Assembly: GCA_028753945.1 (NCBI GenBank)
Contig: JAPNXP010000011.1
Location: forward strand, 2,418,001 to 2,482,000
Direction of reading: 5' to 3'
Origin: Hexactinellida sp. DTS-2022
Taxonomy: Eukaryota; Porifera; Hexactinellida
Length of the DNA stretch: 64,000 nucleotides
Each line of letters begins with the position of its first letter. Position 1 is the first letter of the stretch. A model generated the notes under the pieces. That model ran no database searches. It had not been told where the DNA came from and was given only the letters and a program-made list of their open reading frames with translations. Both the position numbers and the translations under genes were made by a program. This document shows, in pieces, positions 55,798 to 64,000 of the stretch.

Positions 55798-56820
55798 TTA
55801 TATTAATGTGAATATCTTATTTTAAAATTCCAGGATTTCACCAACTTTAGAATTTGTTATTTTATAACAACAATCTCTGATTAAAATCATACAATAGGTT
55901 GCAATGCAGTTAATTAAATTAAATAACCATGCTAAGTTTTGAAGCATGATACGCGTAATGTAGTATCAATAAGAATAACTCACTTTCTGAATCCAGGAGT
56001 AGAGCCATTTATTAATTAAAAATTAACAAAGAAACGAGGAAATCCGATGCAAATTTGAATGATAAATACAAATACTAGTAACAAATAGTATACTAGTTAC
56101 TTATGTTTAGACTTATCTTTTATATACTTAGAGGCCTATTAATTTAAAAGAGACCACCCATGCATAACAACGGCGAATATTGTTATTTGAATCATTACAA
56201 TTACAATTTGTTAGATTATCCGAATCATGATCACTAACCACAATTCATTGATGCCAGTCATGGTCATAGTATGTGAACAGGGCGTATCTAGGATTTGGTA
56301 GAGGGGGGTGTAATAGAGCAGACGAGAATGATTTTATTGAATTTGTTTAGAATATCGCACAATAGCATCAATACATCCTCGCTAATCCGAACAGAGGTGC
56401 TTCGGTTAAAAAAATCTGTTCCGATTAGTGAATTCGTTCAGATTAGTGGAGTAATACATTTACTGTAGGCATCTATAAAATGAGACGCAGATAATCTGAA
56501 CCAAATTGTCTAAATCTTTTAACACAAAACAATATTTCCACCTTGGGAACTAGTGTGTTAGGAGATGAAGGCCAAACTTAACTTTTCAGGGGGGGGGGGC
56601 TTTAGCAATTGAACGATTATTCCCTTTCCAAAATAAAAATTTAGAGCTACGTAACTGCCAACCGTCCAGGGATTTTAACCATTCAAATTGTACAGGGATT
56701 CAAGCGTACCGAAATTCCCTATACAATATATAAATATCTTTGCCATGCATTCTGCATCAACCACATAATCAATGGTTTGATTAGACCACATAAAATAAAT
56801 TAATCGTTTATCATTCACCT
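55798..56820. other. AT-rich stretch, minor repeat ends
   Basis: 56385-56465 resembles a pogo-like interior ('ctaatccgaacagagg', 'cagattagtgg'). 56281 'gggcgtatctaggatttgg' resembles a hAT end. No gene. Confidence 0.35.
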
Positions 56821-56970
56821 TTTCGAGAAAATTTTGACGAGAGGCGATATTTTATTTCTATTTATTACATATTGGCTACCTAATATTAATTATTTATAAA
56901 GCCACAAAGTTGTCTAATCTAATAAAGGAATCAAGATGTAAAGACGCGCGTAGCGCGGACGAGCAGCTTG
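56821..56970 (+). mobile_element. Helitron-like family C, 3' end fragment
   Basis: Ends 'gacgcgcgtagcgcgg' 'acgagcagCTTG' before T, the same end as 13925 and 57590. Left border unknown. Confidence 0.55.
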
Positions 56971-57194
56971 TTTGTCATAAAGTGGCTTGGATACAATTGA
57001 AACAATATTCTCTATATGGCATTTCATTGTGGTGTAATTGATACAATTCATCACAAAGTGGCTAGCATTCAATAGAAATGTAAAAATAGATGTGTGGTCA
57101 AATATCAGGTTTCAGATTGATTTCAAATATGAGACTTATAATCTAATGATTTTGGAATGAGTTACGTGTAAATGGTTTGAATTCCAATGTTACC

Positions 57195-57280
57195 AAGGAA
57201 AGCTAAATCCCACCAGACACGATGCAACAAAGTTGCATGCAACTGTTGAATGCAATTTTGTTGCATCGTGTATGTTAAAT
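57195..57280. repeat. TTGCATGCAAC palindrome cluster
   Basis: 'cccaccagacacgatgcaac' then three palindromic ATGCAAC/GTTGCAT steps; inverted relative of the end of 11573-12250 and 59195-59725. Confidence 0.65.
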
Positions 57281-57589
57281 TTTCTGTTAAATTTTTGTTA
57301 AATTTTTTTCTTTTCCTAGAATACTACACATGTAAATGGGAAAATTTCCAAATATACTCAACAATACTCAACTAATTTGTAATATACTCAAATTTTTCCA
57401 AATATACTCAAGTTTTATTGGATTATTCCAAATATACTCAAGTTTTATTGCATTATTCCAAATATACTCAAGTTTTATTCGATTATTCCAAATATATACA
57501 CAAGTTTTATTCGATTATTCTAAATATGCTCAAGTTCTATTGGATTATTGAAACTACTATGATGCTCCAACCACAAATATTTATTAGTA

Positions 57590-58782
57590 CAAGCTGCTCG
57601 TCTGCTCTACGCGCGTCCTTACAACTTGTGCTCGGGCCTACGGCCCTCGCTTGTATTTCAAGCATGTTCCTTTTCAAATTAAATGTCGTTCTTGATGAGT
57701 GGCCCCTTAGCTGTCAATGTATATCCGTGGATCCTAGCTATAGGTTTATATAAGGACAGAGTACATAATTTGGATATTTATGCTAATTTGATGAACAGAT
57801 AATCTTCTAGATATTAAAGCTTGTCCGTGTATAATAATATACCAACTCCAAATATTAAATTAAATATCACTAAGAAACTGTAGCAGTGGACCCCTAACTT
57901 TGGGATGTGGTGAAGTTATTGTATTGATTGATAATAATTTTAATAATAATAATAGGGCTGAAACGAATATACCGAATATTCGAATATTCGTTCGAAATGA
58001 TTGAACGAATATTCGTTCGTTTGCAAACGAATATTCGTTACGAAACGAATATTCGTTTGGACGAATATTAGATTGAAACGGTTATTCGTTAACTAATTTT
58101 GGACAACAACAATACTTTTGTATAGCTTAGAGATATCGTAAATATAAATTCCCACTTTAACTAGCTGATTATTAGCTAACTTGTGTATAATATACTTTGT
58201 AACTATTATTATACCATTCTCATATTATCAAAAACCTATTTTCCAATGTATTTTGTCTCTAGAAATTGATTTAATGCTTAGTCATCTAAACGAACGAATA
58301 TTCGAATATTCGTTCGTTTAGAAAAAGGTTCGTTCGTTACATTTCGAATATTCGTTTCAGCCCTAAATTTTATATCAAATAATACAATGGAATGTTAGAA
58401 ATGTATGGCTAGACAGACAGAACACAAATAACTGATTAGATGCCTGAACTTCCTCACAACCAATTAGATTACTGTCCCAGTATTCTATAATGCGTTCATA
58501 ACATTTGACAGACACCAAAGCATTCAATTATACTAATTGAATGCTAGCGCTAATCCATACTGGAACAACCCCAATAATTTAATTGGCTAAAGGTTTTGAC
58601 ACCTCTTTTGATGGAAGATGTGAATATTTTTTAGATATTGAACTTGTTTGCACGTTTGTACATACAGTATTCCCTACCCCCCTGCCAAATTTCAAGTCTA
58701 TAGTTTTTACCAGTTCCTCAATCAATTCTGAACAAACACACAAACAAACAAACACGAAAACATTGTGATTTAATATATAAGA
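57590..58782 (-). mobile_element. Helitron-like family C, minus strand
   Basis: Minus strand: starts TCTTATATATTAAATCAC after A (58783) and ends CGAGCAGCTTG before T (57589). Family motifs as in 12285-13925. A hAT-like element (57953-58365) is nested. No Rep/helicase. Confidence 0.7.
57953..58365. mobile_element. hAT-like MITE, 413 bp, ACGAATATTCG iterons
   Basis: TIRs TAGGGCTGAAACGAATAT / ATATTCGTTTCAGCCCTA-like. The palindromic iteron 'cgaatattcg' is repeated near both ends. The 8 bp flanks do not match well. A truncated copy is at 63660-63715. Confidence 0.75.
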
Positions 58783-59194
58783 TATACTAAATATAGCCTT
58801 TCTAAACTTGAGTAAATCTGTGAATTTCTTGAAAAGTTGAGTAGATTTGGAATTTATTGAAAAACTTGAGCAGAATTGGAATTATATTGAAAAACTTGAG
58901 TAGAATTGGAATTGTTTTGAAAAACTTGAGTAGATTCGGAAAGATCTAGTTTTATGTTTGAGTATCAGTAAAATTTTAGTATATTTGGAAATTTTGAAAA
59001 ACTTAAGCATTATTGGAATATCCCCATGTAAATTATCCACGTCCGGTTAACGACGTTTTTTAATTTTTGAATGAATCTATAAAATATGGATTAGATACTT
59101 TGGGATTGTATATGTACTAACCATTGTATTTCTAAGATCCGGGTAAATTCTAGTTATGGGCAGCTTCCGGACGACAGTGCCCGAATAAAGGTAA

Positions 59195-59725
59195 AGGAGG
59201 TTTGGATGTACGTATATATAAATATCCAGTTCTAACTAAGAATACCAAAATTGCTATACCTTATTACTGGACAGACGATCCATCCTTACGAAATTTCTAT
59301 AACTGGATGTTGTCAACTGAAGTAATTTCTTTCATCAATAGATGAAATGCATTTTGCGTCTCGATTTTGATCCAATCCTTAACCCATGAGATCTCAATTT
59401 GCGTTGACGGGTCAAATGCAATTTCCCCCGGCGAAGTATAATAATTTGGAATGCAGAAACGACAACGCGTGCACAATAATGAACTGGGAAATAACAAATC
59501 CATTGGGATTATACGTATAGTACTGATTTAAAATAATATTTTTACCATGTGTAATAGAGTAATTTCCATGCAACAATGTTGCACGAAAATAAATGTTGCA
59601 TGCAACTTGTCGTACGAAAATTGTGTTGCATGCAACATATTGCTTGCAACATTGCACCGTGTATGTTACCTTGTTGCATGCAACTTCGTTGCATGCAACA
59701 GTTGCATCGTTTATGGTGGGCTTTA
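59195..59725. repeat. Dispersed repeat with TTGCATGCAACA palindromes, copy 2
   Basis: Colinear with 11573-12250 but without the hAT insertion. The palindrome cluster is longer (59566-59712: TTGCATGCAACTT, TTGCATGCAACATA and others). Spurious Met/Cys/Gln-rich ORFs come from it. Confidence 0.75.
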
Positions 59726-59775
59726 GCAATTGATTGCACAAATAATGGAACATTATAAAGGCATTGATAAATATA

Positions 59776-59964
59776 CAGTCAGGCCTGCTTATTGTGAACA
59801 ATATTTCGTCTGATTAATATGAAGGTTTTTATATTATGAACTATAGTCCCAATTTAACAACTTACATAGGATTTGTATTAAGTTGAGTTCGCTTAGTATG
59901 AAGTCTCTTTATTATGAACACAATTTTTAGTCCCTTGAATGTTGATAATAAAAGAACCTGACTG
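59776..59964. mobile_element. Pogo-like MITE, 189 bp
   Basis: TA at 59774-59775 and 59965-59966. Left CAGTCAGGCCTGCTTATTG, right CAGTCAGGTTCTTTTATTA (reverse complement). 'cttattatgaac' repeated. Confidence 0.82.
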
Positions 59965-60034
59965 TAATAACAATAATTAGCAAAATAGAGAGAGAGATTA
60001 TAATATTTAATGAGTTAGCTGAACGATAAATCTA

Positions 60035-60846
60035 TCTCTATATTAAAAACACAATTGTTGTGTGTGTGTTTGTATGTTTGTCCAGAATTAATAGGAAAGA
60101 AGCTCTAGAATTTACACGCTGACAACGATCCATTGGTTTACTAAACGAAATAACGGGACTATGACGTCATAAATGCACATATTTTGGAATAACTCTTTCA
60201 GTTTTTATCCGATTCGCCCACAATTTTAGATGGCAGAACATGAAATGAGACATACATATACCGATGCATGGATTCAGCCCTTATAATTTTGAAACGTTCG
60301 TTACACAATTTTGTCACAATATAAAAAATATTGTATTGCATGTCTCTACAAATTTTTATAATTTTCACAATTAATCTGCGCCAGGCATCAACAAAATGTA
60401 ACCTCCTACTGCTCATTGCACGTATTGAGGTTTGGTGAATTAATCTTTACCTACACTAATTCCGAAATTGCATACTTTGATAATTAATCCAGTTTGGCTT
60501 ATATCAGTTTAATTCTATCTGTGATGTATTATTAGCTCACGTCAATAATATTACTAACAAATTAGTCAACGATTTACTGACTTATTTCTTCTGTATAATA
60601 TTGATGGGAGTAATGCAGTGAATTAAATCAAACAATTTATAGTGCAAAAGTTAAATCCTGGGTTAGTAAATAGCATTAATTAATTAGTTGACATACCTTG
60701 GCTCCCAAATACTGAACTGAAATAAGTACGTATCATTTCCAATTGATCAATTAGGAGTGATTTATTTGACGAGGGTAAGGCCGCGAAGCGGCCTTTAATT
60801 GTCTAACACGAACGAAACTCGCCAAGCGACCGAGACCGAAAACTCG
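60035..60846 (+). mobile_element. Helitron-like family B copy 1 of a tandem
   Basis: Starts TCTCTATATTAAAAACAC after A; contains 'gtccagaattaataggaaag'. Ends with 'gccaagcgaccgagaccg' 'aaaaCTCG' at 60846, directly joined to the next copy. A second GC palindrome (ggccgcgaagcggcc) lies at 60779-60793. Confidence 0.6.
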
Positions 60847-61147
60847 ATTGTTGTGTGTTTATTGTTTGACGGATTGTATTAAAGTGATGGGGGAATAGAA
60901 ACCGCATTTATAATTGAGGTATAAACTAACTTCCAAATGTCATAATAGGTAAACAATATTATGCTGATTTCGAATTTTGCATCTAGAAATCTCTGATATG
61001 AATATTTATAGTTGTTGTTTATAAAAATAGGTAAACAAATTAATGAAAATTCAAAATCAACCTAGAAGTTAGCTTTCATGGAAATGATAGAAAGGGTGTG
61101 GAGTCCGTCGCTGATCCGTCGCAAAGCGACAGATACCGAAGGGCTCG
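60843..61147 (+). mobile_element. Helitron-like family B copy 2 of a tandem
   Basis: Begins at the CTCG shared with copy 1, then 'attgttgtgtg' and 'ggattgtattaaagtgat' as in 63716 onward. Ends GTCGCAAAGCGAC...GGGCTCG before T at 61148. The first 17 or so bases are replaced by the end of copy 1. Confidence 0.6.
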
Positions 61148-61669
61148 TCAAAAATTGCTAGGGTGGGCATATAGCCCATAGTTCTGGGGTTTAGTATAGT
61201 TTGGGTACAGGACAGTTTGATTAGCGCACCGAAAGGTGCGGAGATTTGCGAAAGCTATATGAAGCCCTGATTTGGTTGTGAAATACATATTTTGTTTCAT
61301 TTTAAATCGGTAATATTCTAAATATCCGATTTTTCTTACTTTATTTCCATGCAAAGAATTGGTTAGTAAACCTACCAATTCTACCTAACAGTATACAATT
61401 ACAAACAATGTGAAATACCTTTATATCCATGTGAATACGTCACCAGAAACAAAAGACAAATAATTTGATTAGAAGCCAAGAATATTATCGTAAATTCCAA
61501 GTAGAAGAAACAGCGATATGTAGATATACAAGGATCTAAAGCCTATATTTGAGATCATTAATAAAGAGGAGAAAACAAATCTAAAGTAAAATAATCAGAA
61601 TTATCAAAAAAAAATGTTCATAATTTTGATATAAAATTTCATATAATCAGATGAGTTTTGTAAAAAATG

Positions 61670-62399
61670 ATACCAGAATGGGTCTTCACTTGCCGTGGGA
61701 AGGGAATTTTCATTCCCATTCCCATCCCATTTCCACAGGATTTCTGTGGGAATTCATAAAGGATTCCCACATATGGAAATAAAATTCCTAAAATAAAATC
61801 CAAACTATATTTATTTATATACTTGTCTACAACCATAGGCGTAGATATTTTTGTCAAAACATCCTTTCAAAATCTGGGGGCCCCAAAAAAAGTTTATCTC
61901 TATACCTCATTATTAATATTATCTCATTATTAATATTTATTACACAATTAACAATAAATTAACAAGTTTATTTTGTAACACCTTGCGAATGAATCTGTAG
62001 AATGAATTGTCACATTAATTGTAAAAAAACAATGAATCAATCTATGAAACATCGAGATTTAATAAACTGGGGGGGCCTGGGATATTCGGCCTCCCCCGTT
62101 TTAAAAACTAGGGGGGCCTGCCCCCCCCCCATTAATGACGCCTATGTCTACAACCATAATGAACGCTATGCTTTATTGTAATATAATTATCTATATGAAT
62201 TTGTGGAAATTCTATTGATAATCCTATGGGAATTCCCACAGGATTCCCATAGGATTCCCATAGGATTTTCCACATGTAGGAATTCTCATAGCCTTTTTAC
62301 TTGATTCCCACATGTGGGAATTCCCATAGGCTAAAAAAGTTTCCCATTCCCATCCCATATGGGAATCCTATGGGAATTCCCATACCCAAGGCAACCCTG
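61670..62399. mobile_element. hAT-like element, ATTCCCAT iterons
   Basis: The right end reads CAGGGTTGCCTTGGGTATGG (reverse complement) at 62399. Many 'gggaattcccat/aggattcc' units lie at both sides (61690-61790, 62210-62390). The left end is worn. A hAT MITE (61834-62146) is nested. Confidence 0.65.
61834..62146. mobile_element. hAT MITE, 313 bp (CATAGGCGTAGA)
   Basis: Perfect 8 bp duplication TCTACAAC (61826-61833, 62147-62154). Ends CATAGGCG / CGCCTATG. Confidence 0.92.
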
Positions 62400-62421
62400 C
62401 CGGTCTATCTCTCCCTGCAGC

Positions 62422-62843
62422 CATAGGCGTAGAATTCGGGGGGGCGAGGGGGGCGCGCCCCCCTAGATTTTTAAGCTGGGGGGGCGGTCCATACTACCGT
62501 CCCCCACTATTTGGTTCTTTTCTCTCCAATGCGTTGTAAAATATTACACGAATCCTCAGTATTTGAAGGAAACTAACATACTCAAAAAAAGTAATTGATG
62601 CCAACCCATTAAAAATAACCCAATTAAGTTGAAACCTTTTGAACGAAGGTGTTATTTCGGTAAAAACCTAACTGATTCTTTGTGAATTGTATATTATCCG
62701 AACATTTTTAACCGGTCCCAACGAGTTCGGATAATCGAGGTTGTACTGCATAAACACTAGGTATCTCAGCTTTTTTTTAAATTAGAAATATCTTATCTCG
62801 CCCCCCCAGATTTTTTCGATTTTAAGATAAATCTACGCCCATG
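62422..62843. mobile_element. hAT MITE, 422 bp, inside UBA2
   Basis: Perfect 8 bp duplication CCTGCAGC (62414-62421, 62844-62851). Ends CATAGGCGTAGA / TCTACGCCCATG. It contains a single pogo-like right end (near 62700-62755, CAGTACAACCTCGATTATCC inverted). Confidence 0.92.
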
Positions 62844-62998
62844 CCTGCAGCAGTTTCAGAGCCTCCATTATAGCGTTAGTGCTATCTATAGCGGGTATTA
62901 TGTTGCCAGACATGGATTCAACATCGAACTTAGACTTTTGTGGTATAGCGAATCTGTGAGATCGAATGTTAGCCGTAGCTGCTACGAAGTCGAGAGCA

Positions 62999-63078
62999 GC
63001 TACAACAACAACAACAACAACTAACAAACTAACTAACAAACAAGCAAACAAACAAACAAACAAACAAACAAACAAACA
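62999..63078. repeat. CAA/CAAA microsatellite in a UBA2 intron
   Basis: Runs of CAA then CAAA and AACT on the plus strand. They produce Val-only and Cys-Leu-Phe-Val repeats when translated; not protein. Confidence 0.85.
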
Positions 63079-63552
63079 AGAACTCACCAGATTTACATCC
63101 TTCTCTATCAGCAGCTTCAGCTGTCCTACACACCTCACAAACAACTCCCCGCACTCCCTCAGAGACCCACCCTCTGTTCCTCTAGTCCCCTGAGTGGTAC
63201 CGGAACTGGAACTATGTGCCAGGAGCTCCCACGTGAGAGAGACAGGGGTCTCCGCTTGTGCCAGAGCCTATCCACGCTCAGGAGGTACTTGATGTTGATG
63301 TCCTCTGAGAAGAGCTTGCAGTGAATAGGCTCAGAGGGGGTGTTCCCAATGGTGCAGCCAGGAAATGTTTTCTGAGTGGCTTTGGCAGACACTCGTAGCA
63401 TTCGGACGCTATCATAAGAGTAGCATTCGGACTCTAGCGGTTATCTTGCCCAGATACCCCTCGGTCTCGCTCTCGATCAGAGGCACATTAGCGGCCAGAC
63501 ACATCCTAAAGGAACAGTTTTATAATTCCCCTATGTGCTCAATAAGGAGCTT

Positions 63553-63655
63553 CCTTATTATCTAGACGGTCTATAAACCCATACGAACAAAGCAAAATTT
63601 GTAGACCGTCTATAAATTATAACTTAATAAGCCCCTGCCGTATATGGGTAATATT
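63553..63655. mobile_element. Small MITE (TAGACGGTCTATA), copy 3
   Basis: 'ctagacggtctataaaccca' then 'gtagaccgtctataaatt', as in 55385-55544. Confidence 0.65.
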
Positions 63656-63659
63656 TACT

Positions 63660-63715
63660 AGGGCTGAAATGAATATACCGAATATTTGAAGATTCGTTCG
63701 AAATGCTTGAACGAA
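63660..63715. repeat. hAT-like end (family of 57953-58365), cut by Helitron
   Basis: 'agggctgaaatgaatatacc' then 'gaagattcgttcgaaatgc', broken at 63715 where a Helitron starts. Confidence 0.7.
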
Positions 63716-64000
63716 TCTATATTATCAAATCTCGATTGTTGTTTGTTTGTTTGTGTGTTTGTCCGGATTGTATTAAAGTGATTGGGGGAATAGAAACCGC
63801 AAGTAATATTGTGATATAAACTAACTTTCAAATGTTATAATAGGTAAACAAATGTTATAATAGGTAAACAAGTATGCTAAACACGAATTTCGCGTTTATA
63901 AATTTCTCATATTAATATTTGTTGTTGTTGTTCACACAAAAAAGGTAAACAAATTGATGAAAATTCAAAATCAACCTGGAAGTTAGCTTTCAACGGGTAT
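63716..64000 (+). mobile_element. Helitron-like family B, runs off the window
   Basis: Starts TCTATATTATCAAATCTC after A; then GTTT microsatellite, 'gtccggattgtattaaag', 'gggggaatagaaaccgc' and two 'aatgttataataggtaaac' units as in 60843-61147. Confidence 0.68.

Larger units (their letters stand above)
57325..59030. mobile_element. Iteron-TIR element interrupted by Helitron C
   Basis: Left array 57389-57548 (30 bp unit: ttccaaatatactcaag + ttttattggatta) faces an inverted array 58800-58940 ('aaaaacttgagtagaattgg'). Outer parts 'aaatgggaaaatttcc' and 'ttggaatatccccatg' may be the termini. Between them sits the whole Helitron 57590-58782. Without it the element would be about 500 bp. Confidence 0.6.
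62400..63510 (-). pseudogene. UBA2: UBA2 (SUMO-activating enzyme subunit 2) fragment, broken
   Basis: Minus strand: MCLAANVPLIESETEGYLGK, then a 25 bp duplication that breaks the frame, ECYECLPK (CxxC zinc ligands), KATQKTFPGCTIGNTPSEPI, INIKYLLSVDRLWHKR, SLRECGELFVRCVGQLKLLI, then a gap, then ALDFVAATANIRSHRF and KFDVESMSGNIIPAID. All match UBA2 in order. The catalytic Cys region lies near the FPGCTI motif and is present. The gap (about 62999-63078) has donor G|GTGAGT and acceptor TTGTTGTAG and is made of TTTG/TTG microsatellite, so it is an intron: this is a genomic, not processed, copy. A hAT MITE (62422-62843) splits STNAIMEALKLL from its continuation. Inactive. Confidence 0.8.

Noticed and set aside
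57389-57548. CRISPR-like array of 30 bp repeats
   Set aside because: Units are contiguous with no unique spacers, in a eukaryotic context, and an inverted partner array exists.
59412-59801. Cys/Met/Gln-rich ORFs on both strands
   Set aside because: Translations of TTGCATGCAAC palindromes.
62833-63193. Poly-Val and CLFVCLFV peptide, possible membrane segment
   Set aside because: Microsatellite intron inside the UBA2 copy.

Overview
The window is AT-rich eukaryotic nuclear DNA, almost certainly from an invertebrate animal. Introns with GT/AG borders are visible. Three host-type genes or gene fragments are animal-like: a core-binding factor beta (CBFB) homologue, a PARP catalytic exon and a UBA2 fragment. 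The mix of DNA transposons (P-like with THAP, MULE with FLYWCH, Ginger1 with OTU, PIF/Harbinger, hAT, Tc1/mariner- and pogo-like, Helitron) fits invertebrates. I cannot name the phylum. No reverse transcriptase, LTR or rRNA/tRNA gene was recognised, so the repeat load looks almost purely class II.

Layout. 0-9 kb: P-element remnant, a 965 bp inverted-repeat element, Helitron pieces, a hAT-like fragment and a MULE remnant. 9-15 kb: pogo-like MITEs, a second MULE remnant, hAT MITEs and a degraded Helitron. 15-17.4 kb: THAP-containing P-like transposase. 17.5-20.4 kb: hAT MITE, Helitron 5' half and a broken Harbinger transposase. 22-24 kb: a nearly whole MULE with repeat-built terminal inverted repeats (TIRs). 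25.5-32.8 kb: a Ginger1-type integrase/OTU gene split by a 4.4 kb fold-back element that itself carries a Harbinger-derived composite, a Helitron and hAT elements. 34-36.5 kb: a 1.9 kb hAT element. 37.8-38.3 kb: CBFB homologue. 39-43 kb: hAT, Tc1/mariner and palindromic elements. 43.4-49 kb: unrecognised coding-like fragments and MITEs. 49.5-50.6 kb: a pogo-ended element holding a CDC27 fragment. 50.8-53.9 kb: an intact Mutator-like transposase gene converging on a PARP exon. 54-64 kb: Helitron-like and hAT-like elements and a broken UBA2 copy.

Two themes stand out. First, many unrelated families build their ends from a short family-specific motif repeated several times (MULE, Tc1/mariner, hAT, pogo-like). 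Second, nesting is deep and datable from the sequence alone: twelve non-autonomous elements still have clear target-site duplications (eight or nine of them perfect 8 bp hAT-type duplications), and one insertion can be checked against its own empty site in the opposite arm of a palindrome.

Probable host genes are few: CBFB (minus, 37801-38268), PARP (minus, 53292-53905) and possibly a small terminal exon at 3691-3870. The 733-residue Mutator-like ORF is the only intact transposase. Coordinates of degenerate elements are approximate unless a duplication fixes them.
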